DNA from: Limnomonas spitsbergensis
Lineage: Eukaryota; Chlorophyta; Chlorophyceae; Chlamydomonadales
Length of the DNA: 64,000 bases
Direction of reading: 5' to 3'
NCBI GenBank assembly: GCA_037349105.1
Contig: JAYJMM010000036.1
Span: 868,001 to 932,000, forward strand
Shown: positions 33,222 to 42,904 of the stretch, piece after piece
How the letters are laid out: every line of letters begins with the position of its first letter
How positions within the stretch are numbered: position 1 is the stretch's first letter
Made by a program: the position numbers and the translations under genes
Notes under the pieces: model-generated
Database searches by the model: none
What the model saw: the letters and a program-made list of their open reading frames with translations, nothing else
What the model was told of the DNA's origin: nothing

Positions 33222-34703
33222 TTGCCTGTAGGAATGGCAGAGTGTAACCTGCATCCTGATAGGCACCAGCACCCCGACGCCCAGCGCCGCAGCGGGCGAG
33301 TACGGGGGCTGGAGCCAGGTGCAGACCTGATAGAGGTGGCTGATTCGCTGATTGCAGAGGAAGCCCTGCGGATGGCGGAGAAACTGGCAAGGCCAGTGGA
33401 TCCGGCCGCACGGGCCTGCAAGGTGACAGGACCTGACCACTTCCTGCCCGGAGCGGCAGGAATGCTGGACGGTGGCGCTGTGTGTGTAAAAAGGACAAGC
33501 ATTGGGCGAGGAGGCCCACTGCCTGCTGATTCCAGGAGCAGCCTGGAATTTGAGCAGGGTCCGACGCAGGCGGGAACCCCGGACCTGATCTTGGATCAGG
33601 TGGCTGAGGTGTCCCAGAGCAGCAGCATACGACGTGACAGCGAACCAGATGCCGCGCCGCAACGGATTCCGTCCAAGGGGACGAGGGTTGCGCAGCGAGT
33701 ATTGGTAGAGCCCTGCCAGCCGGAACACAGTTCAGAGAGCGCTGCAGACCCAGAGGGGCTAGCAGGCCATGACAAATTTCAGCCAGGTGGAGAGGAAATG
33801 GAGAGCAGGCGAGTGCCTGCAGTGGTCAAGCGCGAGGGGGCAGTTGCCCAGCCAGCGGTGGCCAGGCAGGTCTTGCAGGCCAGTGCAGAGCCACTGGCAG
33901 CACTTGAAAAATCAGCGGTGCCGGTGGGAAAGCCTTGGGCTGACTTGATATCCGAGGAGGAACTTTCAGACCCAATTCAGGAGGAAAGGGGGCAGCGACC
34001 CAAGACAGGACTGGACTCAGAGCAGCAGATAGCGCTTGAGGGAGAAGCGATGCGTATTTCACGCGGGCAAGCAGGGATCGAGGATCCCGCAGCTTTGGGG
34101 TGCAAGGTGCCCAGTGCAGATCAAGCTTGGCGCAAGAGCGTTGGGCAGCCTGATGGCACTGTGGGCGCTGAAGTGTCGCACAAAGGGATCGGCCGAGGTG
34201 GGCCAGTGCCCCAATCAACCATGGATATTCCAAGGCAAGGCCTGGAATATGCGCAGTGGTTGAGACAGGGAGGAAGAACCCCTGAGCTGACTTTGGACTC
34301 GGCCGCTGAGGTGTCGCAGACCAGTGGCGCAGATCGGGACAGTGGTCCAGAAGGCGCACCGCAGCAGGCCCTGCCCAGTGGGGCAGGGGCTGCGCGACGA
34401 GTCATGAACAAGCCCGATCACGGTGATCAAAGGGCAGGCGCCTCTGCAGCCCCAGAGAGGGCAGCAGAGTGCGAGGGAGCCAGAGACCTAGGCAGTGGGC
34501 CAGAATACGCGACGCAGAAGAGGCTGCTGAGAGTGGCAAGTGCTGCGCAGTGCGTTAAAAAAGAGAACGGTACGATGCCCCGTGGTGGAGGTCTGGTGAT
34601 CAGGAAACCTGCAGATCTGCAGGCGGTGGGTAGAGCAAAAGACCAGGGCAGTGGATCACTGGAGTATGGAAAAGTGTGTGTGACGCAGAGCAGGCGGGGT
34701 TAA
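33222..34703 (+). CDS. Gag-like retroelement ORF, part 1 (unrecognised)
   Basis: 493 codons open from a TTG; first ATG 33234. Charged, Ala/Gln/Pro-rich, no hydrophobic segments. Contains two degenerate copies of a module also present in part 2. The module marks, in order, are IAEEALRMAEKLA, IGRGGP, TPDLILDQVAEVSQ, and VPVGKPWADLISEEELSDPI. The second copy (IGRGGPVPQS; TPELTLDSAAEVSQ) lacks the last mark. Ends 28 bp inside part 2, which is in the -1 frame. I infer a mobile-element protein from repeat structure and the capsid-like end of part 2, not from any recognised domain. Confidence 0.4.
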   Translation: MPVGMAECNLHPDRHQHPDAQRRSGRVRGLEPGADLIEVADSLIAEEALRMAEKLARPVDPAARACKVTGPDHFLPGAAGMLDGGAVCVKRTSIGRGGPLPADSRSSLEFEQGPTQAGTPDLILDQVAEVSQSSSIRRDSEPDAAPQRIPSKGTRVAQRVLVEPCQPEHSSESAADPEGLAGHDKFQPGGEEMESRRVPAVVKREGAVAQPAVARQVLQASAEPLAALEKSAVPVGKPWADLISEEELSDPIQEERGQRPKTGLDSEQQIALEGEAMRISRGQAGIEDPAALGCKVPSADQAWRKSVGQPDGTVGAEVSHKGIGRGGPVPQSTMDIPRQGLEYAQWLRQGGRTPELTLDSAAEVSQTSGADRDSGPEGAPQQALPSGAGAARRVMNKPDHGDQRAGASAAPERAAECEGARDLGSGPEYATQKRLLRVASAAQCVKKENGTMPRGGGLVIRKPADLQAVGRAKDQGSGSLEYGKVCVTQSRRG

Positions 34704-37700
34704 GCAGTCTGGCTGTGCCCCAGCAGCGCGCACCCTTGGAGGCACTGACCATGTGTATGGAGAAGCCAGGTAATCAGGTGTCCCCCAACGGCTGGTCCAT
34801 GTTTGATATCCTCAGCAGTGACAGTGAACCAAGTCCCAGGGACCAACAGCAGGCCCGGGGGAGGGCCTTTCGACCCAGGCGGGATAGCCCGGTAGCTAGC
34901 GAGCAGCTGCACCTGATCAGCAGTGATCTGACAGGAAGGGCTGAGCACAGGCCTGGCCCGCGCAGGGCAAGCGAGGCTGATGATTATGCGAGGTTTGGGG
35001 TCGCCCCAGAGCAGGATAAACAGGATCAGGAGGATCAAACTGTGGTGGCCGGTGGCTGCGAGCCAGGCCAACTGCAGGTGCAGGCGACGCGGCATTGCTT
35101 GCAGAGGGAGGCAGGTCCTGTGACACCTGTGGTGGCTGGTGGCTGCGAGCCAGGCCAGCTGCAGGTGCAGGCGCCGCAGTTGTGCTTGCAGAGGGAGGCA
35201 GGTCCTGTGACACCTGTGGTGGCTGGTGGCTGCGAGCCAGGCCAACTGCAGGTGCAGGCGCCGCGGCTGTGCTTGCAGAGGGAGGCAGCCCCTGTGACAC
35301 CTGTGGTGGCTGGTGGCTGTGAGCCGGGCCAACTGCAGGTGCAAGCGACGCGGCTGTGCTTGCACAGGGAGGCAGCCCCTGTGACACCTGTGGTGGCTGG
35401 TGGCTGCAAGCCAGGCCAACTGCAGGTGCAGGCGCCACGGCTGTGCTTGCAGATGCAGGCAGGTACTGTAACACCTGTGGTGGCCGGTGGCTGCGAGCCA
35501 GGCCAACTGCAGGTGCAAGCGACGCGGCTGTGCTTGCACAGGGAGGCAGCCCCTGTGACACCTGTGGTGGCTGGTGGCTGCAAGCCAGGCCAACTGCAGG
35601 TGCAGGCGCCACGAGTGTGCTTGCAGATGCAGGCAGGTACTGTAACACCTGTGGTGGCCGGTGGCTGCGAGCCAAGCCAACTGCAGGTGCAGGCGACGCG
35701 GCATTGCTTGCAAAGGGAGGCAGGTCCTGTGACACCGGTGGTGGCTAGTGGCTGCGAGCCAGGCCAACTGCAGGTGCAGGCGCCGCAGCTGTGCTTGCAG
35801 ATGCAGGCAGGTACTGTAACACCTGTGGTGGCTGGTGGCTGCGAGCCAGGCCAACTGCAGGTGCAGGCGCCGCAGCTGTGCTTGCAGAGGGAGGCAGGTC
35901 CTGTGACACCTGTGGTGGCTGGTGGCTGCGAGCCAGGCCAACTGCAGGTGCAGGCACCGCAGCTGTGCTTGCAGAGGGAGGCAGGTCCTGTGACACCTGT
36001 GGTGGCCGGTGGCTGCGAGCCGGGCCACCTGTATTTCTGGGAGCAGAAGCTGAACCAGCAGGTGACCGAGGAACCAGCAGAATCAAGGGAGATTGAGGCC
36101 CACGTGCAAAGGCAGGCGCCGGTGCTGGTGCAGATGCACCAGCCAGAAGAGGATGGGCCTTTCACACCACTGGTGGCAGCAGCTCCAGGAGGGGGCCAGG
36201 TGGCAACACCGGAACCAAGGGCGGCCCAGCAGGCCATCGTATGGCTGGGGGCGCCCAAGGGAGTGGCAGGTGCGCCTACAGCTGCCGACGACCCTAGCCA
36301 GTCCCAGGTCGAGGCCTCAGGACTGAAGGGGGGCCAGGCAGGCAACCTGCCAGGGGGGTTGGCCGTGCAAGGTCCAACTGAAGGGGCAAGGCAGGCGATC
36401 CCGGGCACAAGGGAAACAAGCCCAACCAGCCAGGGCAGTGCCCATGGGGAACCCAGAGGACACTCACCCAAGCCTGTTGCGGCAGAAAATCGTGAGGGGT
36501 CAATGGAGCTGGAAATCTCCATACCCATGCTGAGGGAAAAGGTTAACTGGTACCGGCAGAAGCTCAAAGGAGTGGCCAGGCAGCTGTGGGTGGCCAGGCA
36601 GCCAATGTTGGCCTGGAAGATGAGGATGACCAGGCAGCTGAGGATGATGAAGCATCGCTTGGAACATGCCAAACAGAACCTACAGGCGCTGCTGCCAACA
36701 GGCGAGGAGGAGGAAGAGCAGCAGCTGCAGCAGACAGCCATGGTTGCATGGCACGTGGCACTACCCGGGGGGCACAGGGCTGAGCAGGCCAGCCATGAGG
36801 CGAAAGAAGAGGCACAACCGCCGCAGCTCCAGGGGTGCGCGCCCAGATTTCCCAGGCAGGAGGGCTTCCGCTCAGCAGAGCCGTGTGGGCCAGTGGGTCA
36901 AGCCAGCCCTAGCCTGAGTCGCGGCCCAGACGGCTGCAGCAGTTCCAGCCAGGCAGTGGCAGGCATGACAGCTGACAGTGACGTGGAAGCAGCTAGGAGC
37001 AGCAGGTCTCCGGTGCCAGCACCCGTGGACGACAGCAGCAGCAGGAATGTGTGCCTGGTAGCAATCCATGCTGCGGTGCCTGCAGATGTGGAGCTGGCCA
37101 GGCTCTGGGAGGATCGCGCAACAGGTGCCCGTCAGCAGCCGATGGACATCCGCAATGCCATGCGTCAGGCCATGAGGCGTAACACTGGAAGCGTATGCAT
37201 GTTCTGCGGGTTCGAGTGCGAGCACAGCGACAGTGCATGTGAGCACCTCATGGATGTCAACATCCAGAGGGGGCTGGAGCCGGGTGAGGACCCGGCTAAG
37301 GCCAGTGATGCAGTGATTGCAGAGGAAGCAATGCGGATTGCGGTGAAGCTGGCCGGGCCAGCGGATCCGGCCGCAGGCGCGTGCAGGGTGCCAGTGCAAG
37401 ACCGCTCCCTGTCCGCGGAGAAAGGGAAGCTGGCTGATGACACGGTGCGAGTTCACGTGACACAAAAAGGAATTGGCCGAGGGGGCCCGGTGCTCGCGGA
37501 TCCCAGGAAGGGCCTGGGAGCTGAGCAGCGGTCGACGCAAGGGGGAGGAACCCCAGAGCTGATCTTGGATCCAGCAGCTGAGGTATCCCAGAGCGGAGAT
37601 ACGGGGAGGGGCTGTGGTCCAGACGCCGCTGTGCAGCAGAATCCGCCCAGGGGGGCAAGGACTGCGCAGCGGGTCAAGGAGAAGTCCAGCCAAAGTGACC

Positions 37701-40700
37701 AAAGGGCGGATGTCGCCGCAGGCCCAGAGGGTCTTGCAGGTCGTGACAAGGTCAGGGCAGGCGAGCCGCTGGTGAAAGCAGAGGTCAGTGTGGCCAGGCG
37801 CGGACCTGCAGAGGTCAAGCGCAAGGGGGCAGGAGCCAAACCAGCGATGGCCGGGCAGGTTTTGCAGGAGAGCAATGAACCGCGGATCCAGAGCAAAAGG
37901 GCGGCTGTGCCGGTGGGAAAGCCGTGGGCTGACATGATGTGGGAAGAAGCGCTGTCAGATCCCATTCCAGAGGTGCAAGTGCAAAAGGGGCCGCAGCTGA
38001 GGGCAGGGCTGCATTCGAGGAGGCAGCTGAGGCCGCGCCGCACTCCAGTCAGGAGGGTGGTAGGGTCCACGGTGTATGGAACACCCCTGTCCAGGTTTCC
38101 CCCCAGTGTGGGCAGGCCTGTGCAGAGATCCAAGGAGGGATTTAGCGGCCCAGTGAAGAGAGGCGGCAGCCAAGGGGGCGGCCTGTATGGATTTTCCAAT
38201 AATCCAGCGTGGGCACAGGAGGAAGGCCCCAGAGAGTCAGAGCACTCCAGGGCGGTGAAAGTGGCAGATCTACAGGAGCTGATTAAGGAGGATCTGCAGC
38301 CGATCGGCTGGAGGGGGATTCTGCGGTGGGCGGCGAACCTGTGGAAGCAAGTTTGCTCCAGGTATTTCTCCCACTTCAGCGATCAAGTGAATGCGATTGA
38401 GGAATTCAGGGCCCATCATCTGAGGGAGTGGGCAACGAAGGCCATGATGGGGATTCCACATACGGGGCAGGACAGGGCGACGCTGTTGGCCGCCCTTGGA
38501 CAGGCGTCCAAGGGAAGAGCAGGACGCGAGGCAGCCCTGGCCGTTAAGGCCTTCGCAGATGAGTGGGGCAATGGGGTGAAAGGAGATCAGGAGGAGCCTG
38601 GATCTGAACCCGAGGATGAAGAAGTGGAGGATCAAGAGTGGGAAGGGTATGAAACAGCTGTGCAGCAACCAGAGGAGCTCAGGGAGGTCCAAAGGTGGCA
38701 GCAGCAGGCAAGGGCCGCGCCCACCCCAGGGTCCAGAGAGGCCAGAGAGGAGGTGCTGTCAGATTCCTGGGTCAGGAATTACACAGGAGGGAAACAGCTA
38801 AGCTGGCAGAGCCAGGAGCCGCCCAGGGGGCAGGCAGACGGAAAGAAACAGCCAAGCTGGCAGAGCCAGGAGCCGCCCAGGGGGCAGGCATACGGCAGGG
38901 AACAGCCAAGCTGGCAGAGCCAGGAGCCGCCCAGGGGGCAGGCATACGGCAGGGAACAGCCAAGCTGGCAGAGCCAGGAGCCGCCCAGGGGGCAGGCAGA
39001 CGGCAGGGAACAGCCAAGCTGGCAGAGCCAGGAGCCGCCCAGGGGGCAGGCATACGGCAGGGAACAGCCAAGCTGGCAGAGCCAGGAGCCGCCCAGGGGG
39101 CAGGCAGACGGAAAGAAACAGCCAAGCTGGCAGAGCCAGGAGCCGCCCAGGGGGCAGGCATACGGCAGGGAACAGCCAAGCTGGCAGAGCCAGGAGCCGC
39201 CCAGGGGGCAGGCAGACGGAAAGAACCAGCCAAGCTGGCAGAGCCAGGAGCCGCCCAGGGGGCAGGCATACGGCAGGGAACAGCCAAGCTGGCAGAGCCA
39301 GGAGCCGCCCAGGGGGCAGGCATACGGCAGGGAACAGCCAAGCTGGCAGAGCCAGGAGCCGCCCAGGGGGCAGGCAGAATCGGACAGAGGAGCACAGCCT
39401 TGGAGATCCGGACCTGTAGAACAGCAGAGCAGAAGTGAGGCAGGATGGCAGCCACCTGCAGGGGGCAGAGACTCCGCAGGCAGGACAGGCAGACGGCCGT
39501 CTGGAGAGAACCATGCTCAAAAGGAGCCAGATAACAGACACAGCGGATACCAGCAGGATCGCAACCCATCAGGGGGCGGCGGAGATGGATCTGGACCACA
39601 CTCTGGATCAGAGGATTCAGGGTCAGCTGGAGCAGACAGGCGCGGGCCAGGGGCCAGGCGGGAGTCAGGCGACCAGGAAATGAGAAGGCTCGATCGGGAG
39701 CAAGCAAGGAACAATCTGCAGCTGCAGCAGCAGATGATCTCGCAGTTGGCAGGGATGGCCAAATATACCAAAATCCCAGCTATCCAAGGCAACGTGCCGG
39801 TGTTGGATATGTCACACCCGGGCGCGGTTGCAGCCAAGAAATATTGCCAAGCGTGTGGCTATTGGGGATCACACAACAGGCTGGCGCTGTCGGATGAACC
39901 ACCGGCGCTGGACGTGGTGGCAGGGGAAATTGTTGGATCCTGCCAGTCACCCTCGGCCATGGCCATGCTCGTGCGATCCCTGGCCAGGTTGTGGAACAAC
40001 AAGCCTGCCAGTGTGGGGCCGTTGATGGCGGCCATCAGGGCAGCGCCCCACGCAGGGGACAGGGCCACCAAGGACATGGAAAGGATCGGGCGGCAGTGGG
40101 CCGCTCCAGCAGAGGAGCAGTGCTGTGAGGTTTCCCTTCTTACCCTGTGGATCAGGGTGGTAAAGGATGAGGTGGGGAAGCCGACCTCGGATGAGAGATC
40201 CGCGATCACCAACCTCAAGCTGGGAGTCAAAACAACCTTGGATCCAGAGGTCGAGCCAGAGGAGACAGTGGAGGCGTTTGCGCACAGAGTCCTGTCCACA
40301 GCAGAGTTGCTGCAGATCTCCAGGGATGCAGTGGACTACTTTGGCAGAAGGCACTCGGTCTCGCACATGTTCTATGAGGGGCTGCCAATGGCCACCAGGG
40401 GCAAGCTGAGCACGTTCGTAATCACGGTGCCAGGGTACTTGAATATGACCGATGAGGAGCAGATCACTGTACTGACGCAGCAGGTGGTGCTGTGGGAGAA
40501 GTTCGCCCTGGAAATGGGGGACCTGTCTGTCACAGATCACAGGCCTGCGGCAGAAGAGGAGAATGAGACGGAAGAGGGGGAAGAGACGGAAGAGGAGGAA
40601 GAGGAGCGAGAGGCTTCTTGGAAGCAGAGACTTTTTGGAGGAAGATATTCCTTGGATGAGGAGAGGCCAGTGTCACCCCGTGAGCGGTCCATAGATGGGC

Positions 40701-40714
40701 CAAGGTGGCGCTAG
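34676..40714 (+). CDS. Gag-like retroelement ORF, part 2 (2012 codons)
   Basis: Open from a GTG at 34676; first ATG near 34751. Order: acidic lead; 87-bp repeat array (35042-36020); Arg/Lys-rich helix about 36530-36690; a Cys/His cluster CMFCGFECEHSDSACEH near 37196; module copy 3 (IGRGGPVLADPRKG, TPELILDPAAEVSQ, VPVGKPWADMMWEEALSDPI); helical segment near 38280-38570; 54-bp repeat array (38797-39380); then a globular, mainly helical C-terminal domain (about 39700-40540) with KKYCQACGYWGS and TNLKLGVKTTLDPEVEPEET, ending in an acidic tail. The last domain resembles retroelement capsids in size and composition. No protease, RT, integrase or LTR is visible, so a non-autonomous element or a domesticated gene are both possible. 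Confidence 0.45.
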   Translation: MCDAEQAGLSSLAVPQQRAPLEALTMCMEKPGNQVSPNGWSMFDILSSDSEPSPRDQQQARGRAFRPRRDSPVASEQLHLISSDLTGRAEHRPGPRRASEADDYARFGVAPEQDKQDQEDQTVVAGGCEPGQLQVQATRHCLQREAGPVTPVVAGGCEPGQLQVQAPQLCLQREAGPVTPVVAGGCEPGQLQVQAPRLCLQREAAPVTPVVAGGCEPGQLQVQATRLCLHREAAPVTPVVAGGCKPGQLQVQAPRLCLQMQAGTVTPVVAGGCEPGQLQVQATRLCLHREAAPVTPVVAGGCKPGQLQVQAPRVCLQMQAGTVTPVVAGGCEPSQLQVQATRHCLQREAGPVTPVVASGCEPGQLQVQAPQLCLQMQAGTVTPVVAGGCEPGQLQVQAPQLCLQREAGPVTPVVAGGCEPGQLQVQAPQLCLQREAGPVTPVVAGGCEPGHLYFWEQKLNQQVTEEPAESREIEAHVQRQAPVLVQMHQPEEDGPFTPLVAAAPGGGQVATPEPRAAQQAIVWLGAPKGVAGAPTAADDPSQSQVEASGLKGGQAGNLPGGLAVQGPTEGARQAIPGTRETSPTSQGSAHGEPRGHSPKPVAAENREGSMELEISIPMLREKVNWYRQKLKGVARQLWVARQPMLAWKMRMTRQLRMMKHRLEHAKQNLQALLPTGEEEEEQQLQQTAMVAWHVALPGGHRAEQASHEAKEEAQPPQLQGCAPRFPRQEGFRSAEPCGPVGQASPSLSRGPDGCSSSSQAVAGMTADSDVEAARSSRSPVPAPVDDSSSRNVCLVAIHAAVPADVELARLWEDRATGARQQPMDIRNAMRQAMRRNTGSVCMFCGFECEHSDSACEHLMDVNIQRGLEPGEDPAKASDAVIAEEAMRIAVKLAGPADPAAGACRVPVQDRSLSAEKGKLADDTVRVHVTQKGIGRGGPVLADPRKGLGAEQRSTQGGGTPELILDPAAEVSQSGDTGRGCGPDAAVQQNPPRGARTAQRVKEKSSQSDQRADVAAGPEGLAGRDKVRAGEPLVKAEVSVARRGPAEVKRKGAGAKPAMAGQVLQESNEPRIQSKRAAVPVGKPWADMMWEEALSDPIPEVQVQKGPQLRAGLHSRRQLRPRRTPVRRVVGSTVYGTPLSRFPPSVGRPVQRSKEGFSGPVKRGGSQGGGLYGFSNNPAWAQEEGPRESEHSRAVKVADLQELIKEDLQPIGWRGILRWAANLWKQVCSRYFSHFSDQVNAIEEFRAHHLREWATKAMMGIPHTGQDRATLLAALGQASKGRAGREAALAVKAFADEWGNGVKGDQEEPGSEPEDEEVEDQEWEGYETAVQQPEELREVQRWQQQARAAPTPGSREAREEVLSDSWVRNYTGGKQLSWQSQEPPRGQADGKKQPSWQSQEPPRGQAYGREQPSWQSQEPPRGQAYGREQPSWQSQEPPRGQADGREQPSWQSQEPPRGQAYGREQPSWQSQEPPRGQADGKKQPSWQSQEPPRGQAYGREQPSWQSQEPPRGQADGKNQPSWQSQEPPRGQAYGREQPSWQSQEPPRGQAYGREQPSWQSQEPPRGQAESDRGAQPWRSGPVEQQSRSEAGWQPPAGGRDSAGRTGRRPSGENHAQKEPDNRHSGYQQDRNPSGGGGDGSGPHSGSEDSGSAGADRRGPGARRESGDQEMRRLDREQARNNLQLQQQMISQLAGMAKYTKIPAIQGNVPVLDMSHPGAVAAKKYCQACGYWGSHNRLALSDEPPALDVVAGEIVGSCQSPSAMAMLVRSLARLWNNKPASVGPLMAAIRAAPHAGDRATKDMERIGRQWAAPAEEQCCEVSLLTLWIRVVKDEVGKPTSDERSAITNLKLGVKTTLDPEVEPEETVEAFAHRVLSTAELLQISRDAVDYFGRRHSVSHMFYEGLPMATRGKLSTFVITVPGYLNMTDEEQITVLTQQVVLWEKFALEMGDLSVTDHRPAAEEENETEEGEETEEEEEEREASWKQRLFGGRYSLDEERPVSPRERSIDGPRWR
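35042..36020 (+). repeat. 87-bp coding repeat (VVAGGCEPGQLQVQAP ...)
   Basis: Eleven full 29-residue units and a partial twelfth, of the form VVAGGCEPGQLQVQAP then xLCLQREAGPVTP. Variants alternate (QREAGP, HREAAP, QMQAGT), suggesting amplification of a higher-order pair. One or two Cys per unit. Confidence 0.9.
38797..39380 (+). repeat. 54-bp coding repeat (PSWQSQEPPRGQAYGREQ)
   Basis: Eleven units of 18 residues, SWQSQEPPRGQA followed by YGREQP or DGKKQP. The two endings vary among units. Almost identical at DNA level, hence recent. All frames stay open, which creates mirror ORFs on both strands. Confidence 0.9.
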
Positions 40715-42904
40715 GCTTCCAACAAAGAAGAGGAATCGGCACTTGAAGGGTGCACCGATACCTGAACCTCAGGGAAGGCCGAGCCCAGAGCGGCAAGGCC
40801 GCTGAACATATGACGATACCCACACCGCAACCGGCCGGAAACGGCAGAGGCTGAGCAGCAGAAGACGCTTTCAGGCACAGCGCACCTGGTCCTAGTGCAC
40901 GGCAGGTGCTGGGCCGGAGGCCAGCAAGTCAATGGCGGTTTATGCTAGGTGGCGACAAGACCTAGAGCAGCGACGGGTTACGAAAATTTGTTTCTCAAGA
41001 GCCGCAGCAGCAAGGCTGCGGTAGTACATATGCTAGCGCATGGACGACAAGACTTGATTTTGTGGAGTAGTGATAGTACCCAAGGGGGCAGAAGCCGCTG
41101 CTGCGGCGCGCATTTCCTGTGGCCTTAAAGACCAGGCGTCTATGGCGCAGTGGGGCGAGAGCAGCGGTTATACTTAGCCTGGCCTAATGATTCTGATTAA
41201 CAGCCAAGTTTGGTGATGAGCAACTGAGATGCTTAGAATGACGCGCAGTATGTGCGCATTGCTTGCAGAGATTATGTGAATTTTGCCTTGAAGGAAGCCT
41301 GAACCAGGCAGATGCGTTTGGACGGCCTGAACCAGGCAGATTTGTGTACATGGCCTGAACCAGGCAGATGCGTGTGGACGGCCTGAACCAGGCAGATTTG
41401 TGTATATGGCCTGAACCAGGCAGATGCGTGTAGAAGGCCTGAACCAGGCAGATTTGCTTTCATAATTTTGATCTTCTGAGGTGTACATATTGCCAGAAGT
41501 TTCTTCCTAACAGTACCGACCCCTTTTTTCCGGCTCCCAGCGCATGCCCGATAGGCTTAACGCTGAGGAGCGGGGTGGCACACCGAGCCTTGTGCGGACC
41601 TTCCTGGGAATTTCCTTTATCCCACTACACTAGTCAGGTACTGGATGGGATATAATGGATGGATACCATTATATCACGATTACCGAAGTATCGTGCGACA
41701 GCTGTCACAGCATATAAGTTATAACCGTAAACGTTACAATACGGTATATATGGGTGAAGTGTGGCGATATCGGTAGAATCCCACCAAAGGAATCCAGTAC
41801 ATGGACGAACACCCCTTGGTAGTGGTTGAGGAGCCCACCTACCTACTCCCCCCCCAACCACTTCCAATGGTGGTTAACTCCGTGGGGGGTTCGCTTCTGT
41901 TCGGATGCCTTTGGTGAAGTAGTAGGGGCGGTACCCACGAGACAGGGACACCCAGACTTACCCCTAGGCAGAGAGACTTCCTGCTAGGGCTGAACCTTAC
42001 AGTAGCCAGTTAACAGCTCTTGTCTGAAGTACAAGGAGCCTGTTTGTGAGTAGAAGGACACCTCTCTAAGGCGCCTTTACCGGAGATTACGGAGTTTACC
42101 ATATTGGCGCGTTTACTGCTTTATGGTGCGACAAATGTCGTGTCTGCTTCACATCACGCTCAACCACTTGTCGAACGGAACCACACTCATTGAGTCATTA
42201 TGAGTCAGGTATTGAGGTGTAACACGAACTGTGTGAGCCATATGTGGCACATCCCTGGGCCATTTGGAAAGCGTTCACGACAGAACGATCTCAGTGCGAC
42301 CTGACCATGGCGATCAGAGACGGTTTTAAAACAGGAACCAGAAGAATGCCATAGCCAGGAACCAGAAGAATGCCATCACTCATCAGCATGGACGATGAAA
42401 ACGGCCCCACCATCTGAAGAAACAGCCTTCGCCATACTGGTACGTGTCACAACTTCCCGGCATAGCCATGTTTACAACGTCATGATCAGGCCTCTGATGA
42501 ATTATGTTCCAAGACCTCAGGGCTGCTGTAAAACACCTCAGCAGGGGCAATTAATACTTTATGTAAATCCATAAAGCCTCTTAAATGGGAACTGGCGCCA
42601 GCGAGATAAGGCGTGGCAATTGCAGGGGTTGGTGGGAACGCATACAACACGATGATATTAATGGTACCGGTGTGGGAATGTGTGGGAAACTTGTATGGTA
42701 CCGGTAAACACCTTGGTACTCACAAGCAAGAACTTCAGACTCGTTCTTGTGTAGTCAGAACATAATTAAGTCAAGCCACACGACCCTTTAATGATTAATT
42801 AGTGAACTGTGTATTATTCAGTAATTTACTGTGTGTTAATCAGTAATCAAACGATGTGAAGGCAAAGGACGCCTGCGGAAGCATCAGAACGGCTATACGT
42901 GCGC
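40715..42904. other. Flank between Gag-like ORF and hAT remnant
   Basis: No gene recognised. Contains a 28-bp tandem repeat (41293-41455), hairpin-forming AT-rich sequence near 41640-41690 and a short direct repeat AACCAGAAGAATGCCAT at about 42338-42378. I looked here for an LTR matching sequence upstream of 33222 and found none. Confidence 0.5.
41293..41455 (+). repeat. 28-bp tandem repeat GGCCTGAACCAGGCAGAT
   Basis: Six copies of CCTGAACCAGGCAGAT plus a variable 11-12 bp (TTGTGTACATGG or GCGTGTGGACGG), two alternating types. CCTGAACCAGG is nearly palindromic. Confidence 0.85.

Noticed and set aside
34700..36741. Long antisense ORFs over the Gag-like gene (for example 34700-36028, 35035-36741)
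   Set aside because: Low stop density in GC-rich coding repeats of 87 bp opens all frames; the plus frame has unique domains on both sides, the antisense frames do not.
31800..42000. LTR pair for the Gag-like element
   Set aside because: I compared the upstream and downstream flanks by eye and found no long direct repeat, primer-binding site or polypurine tract.
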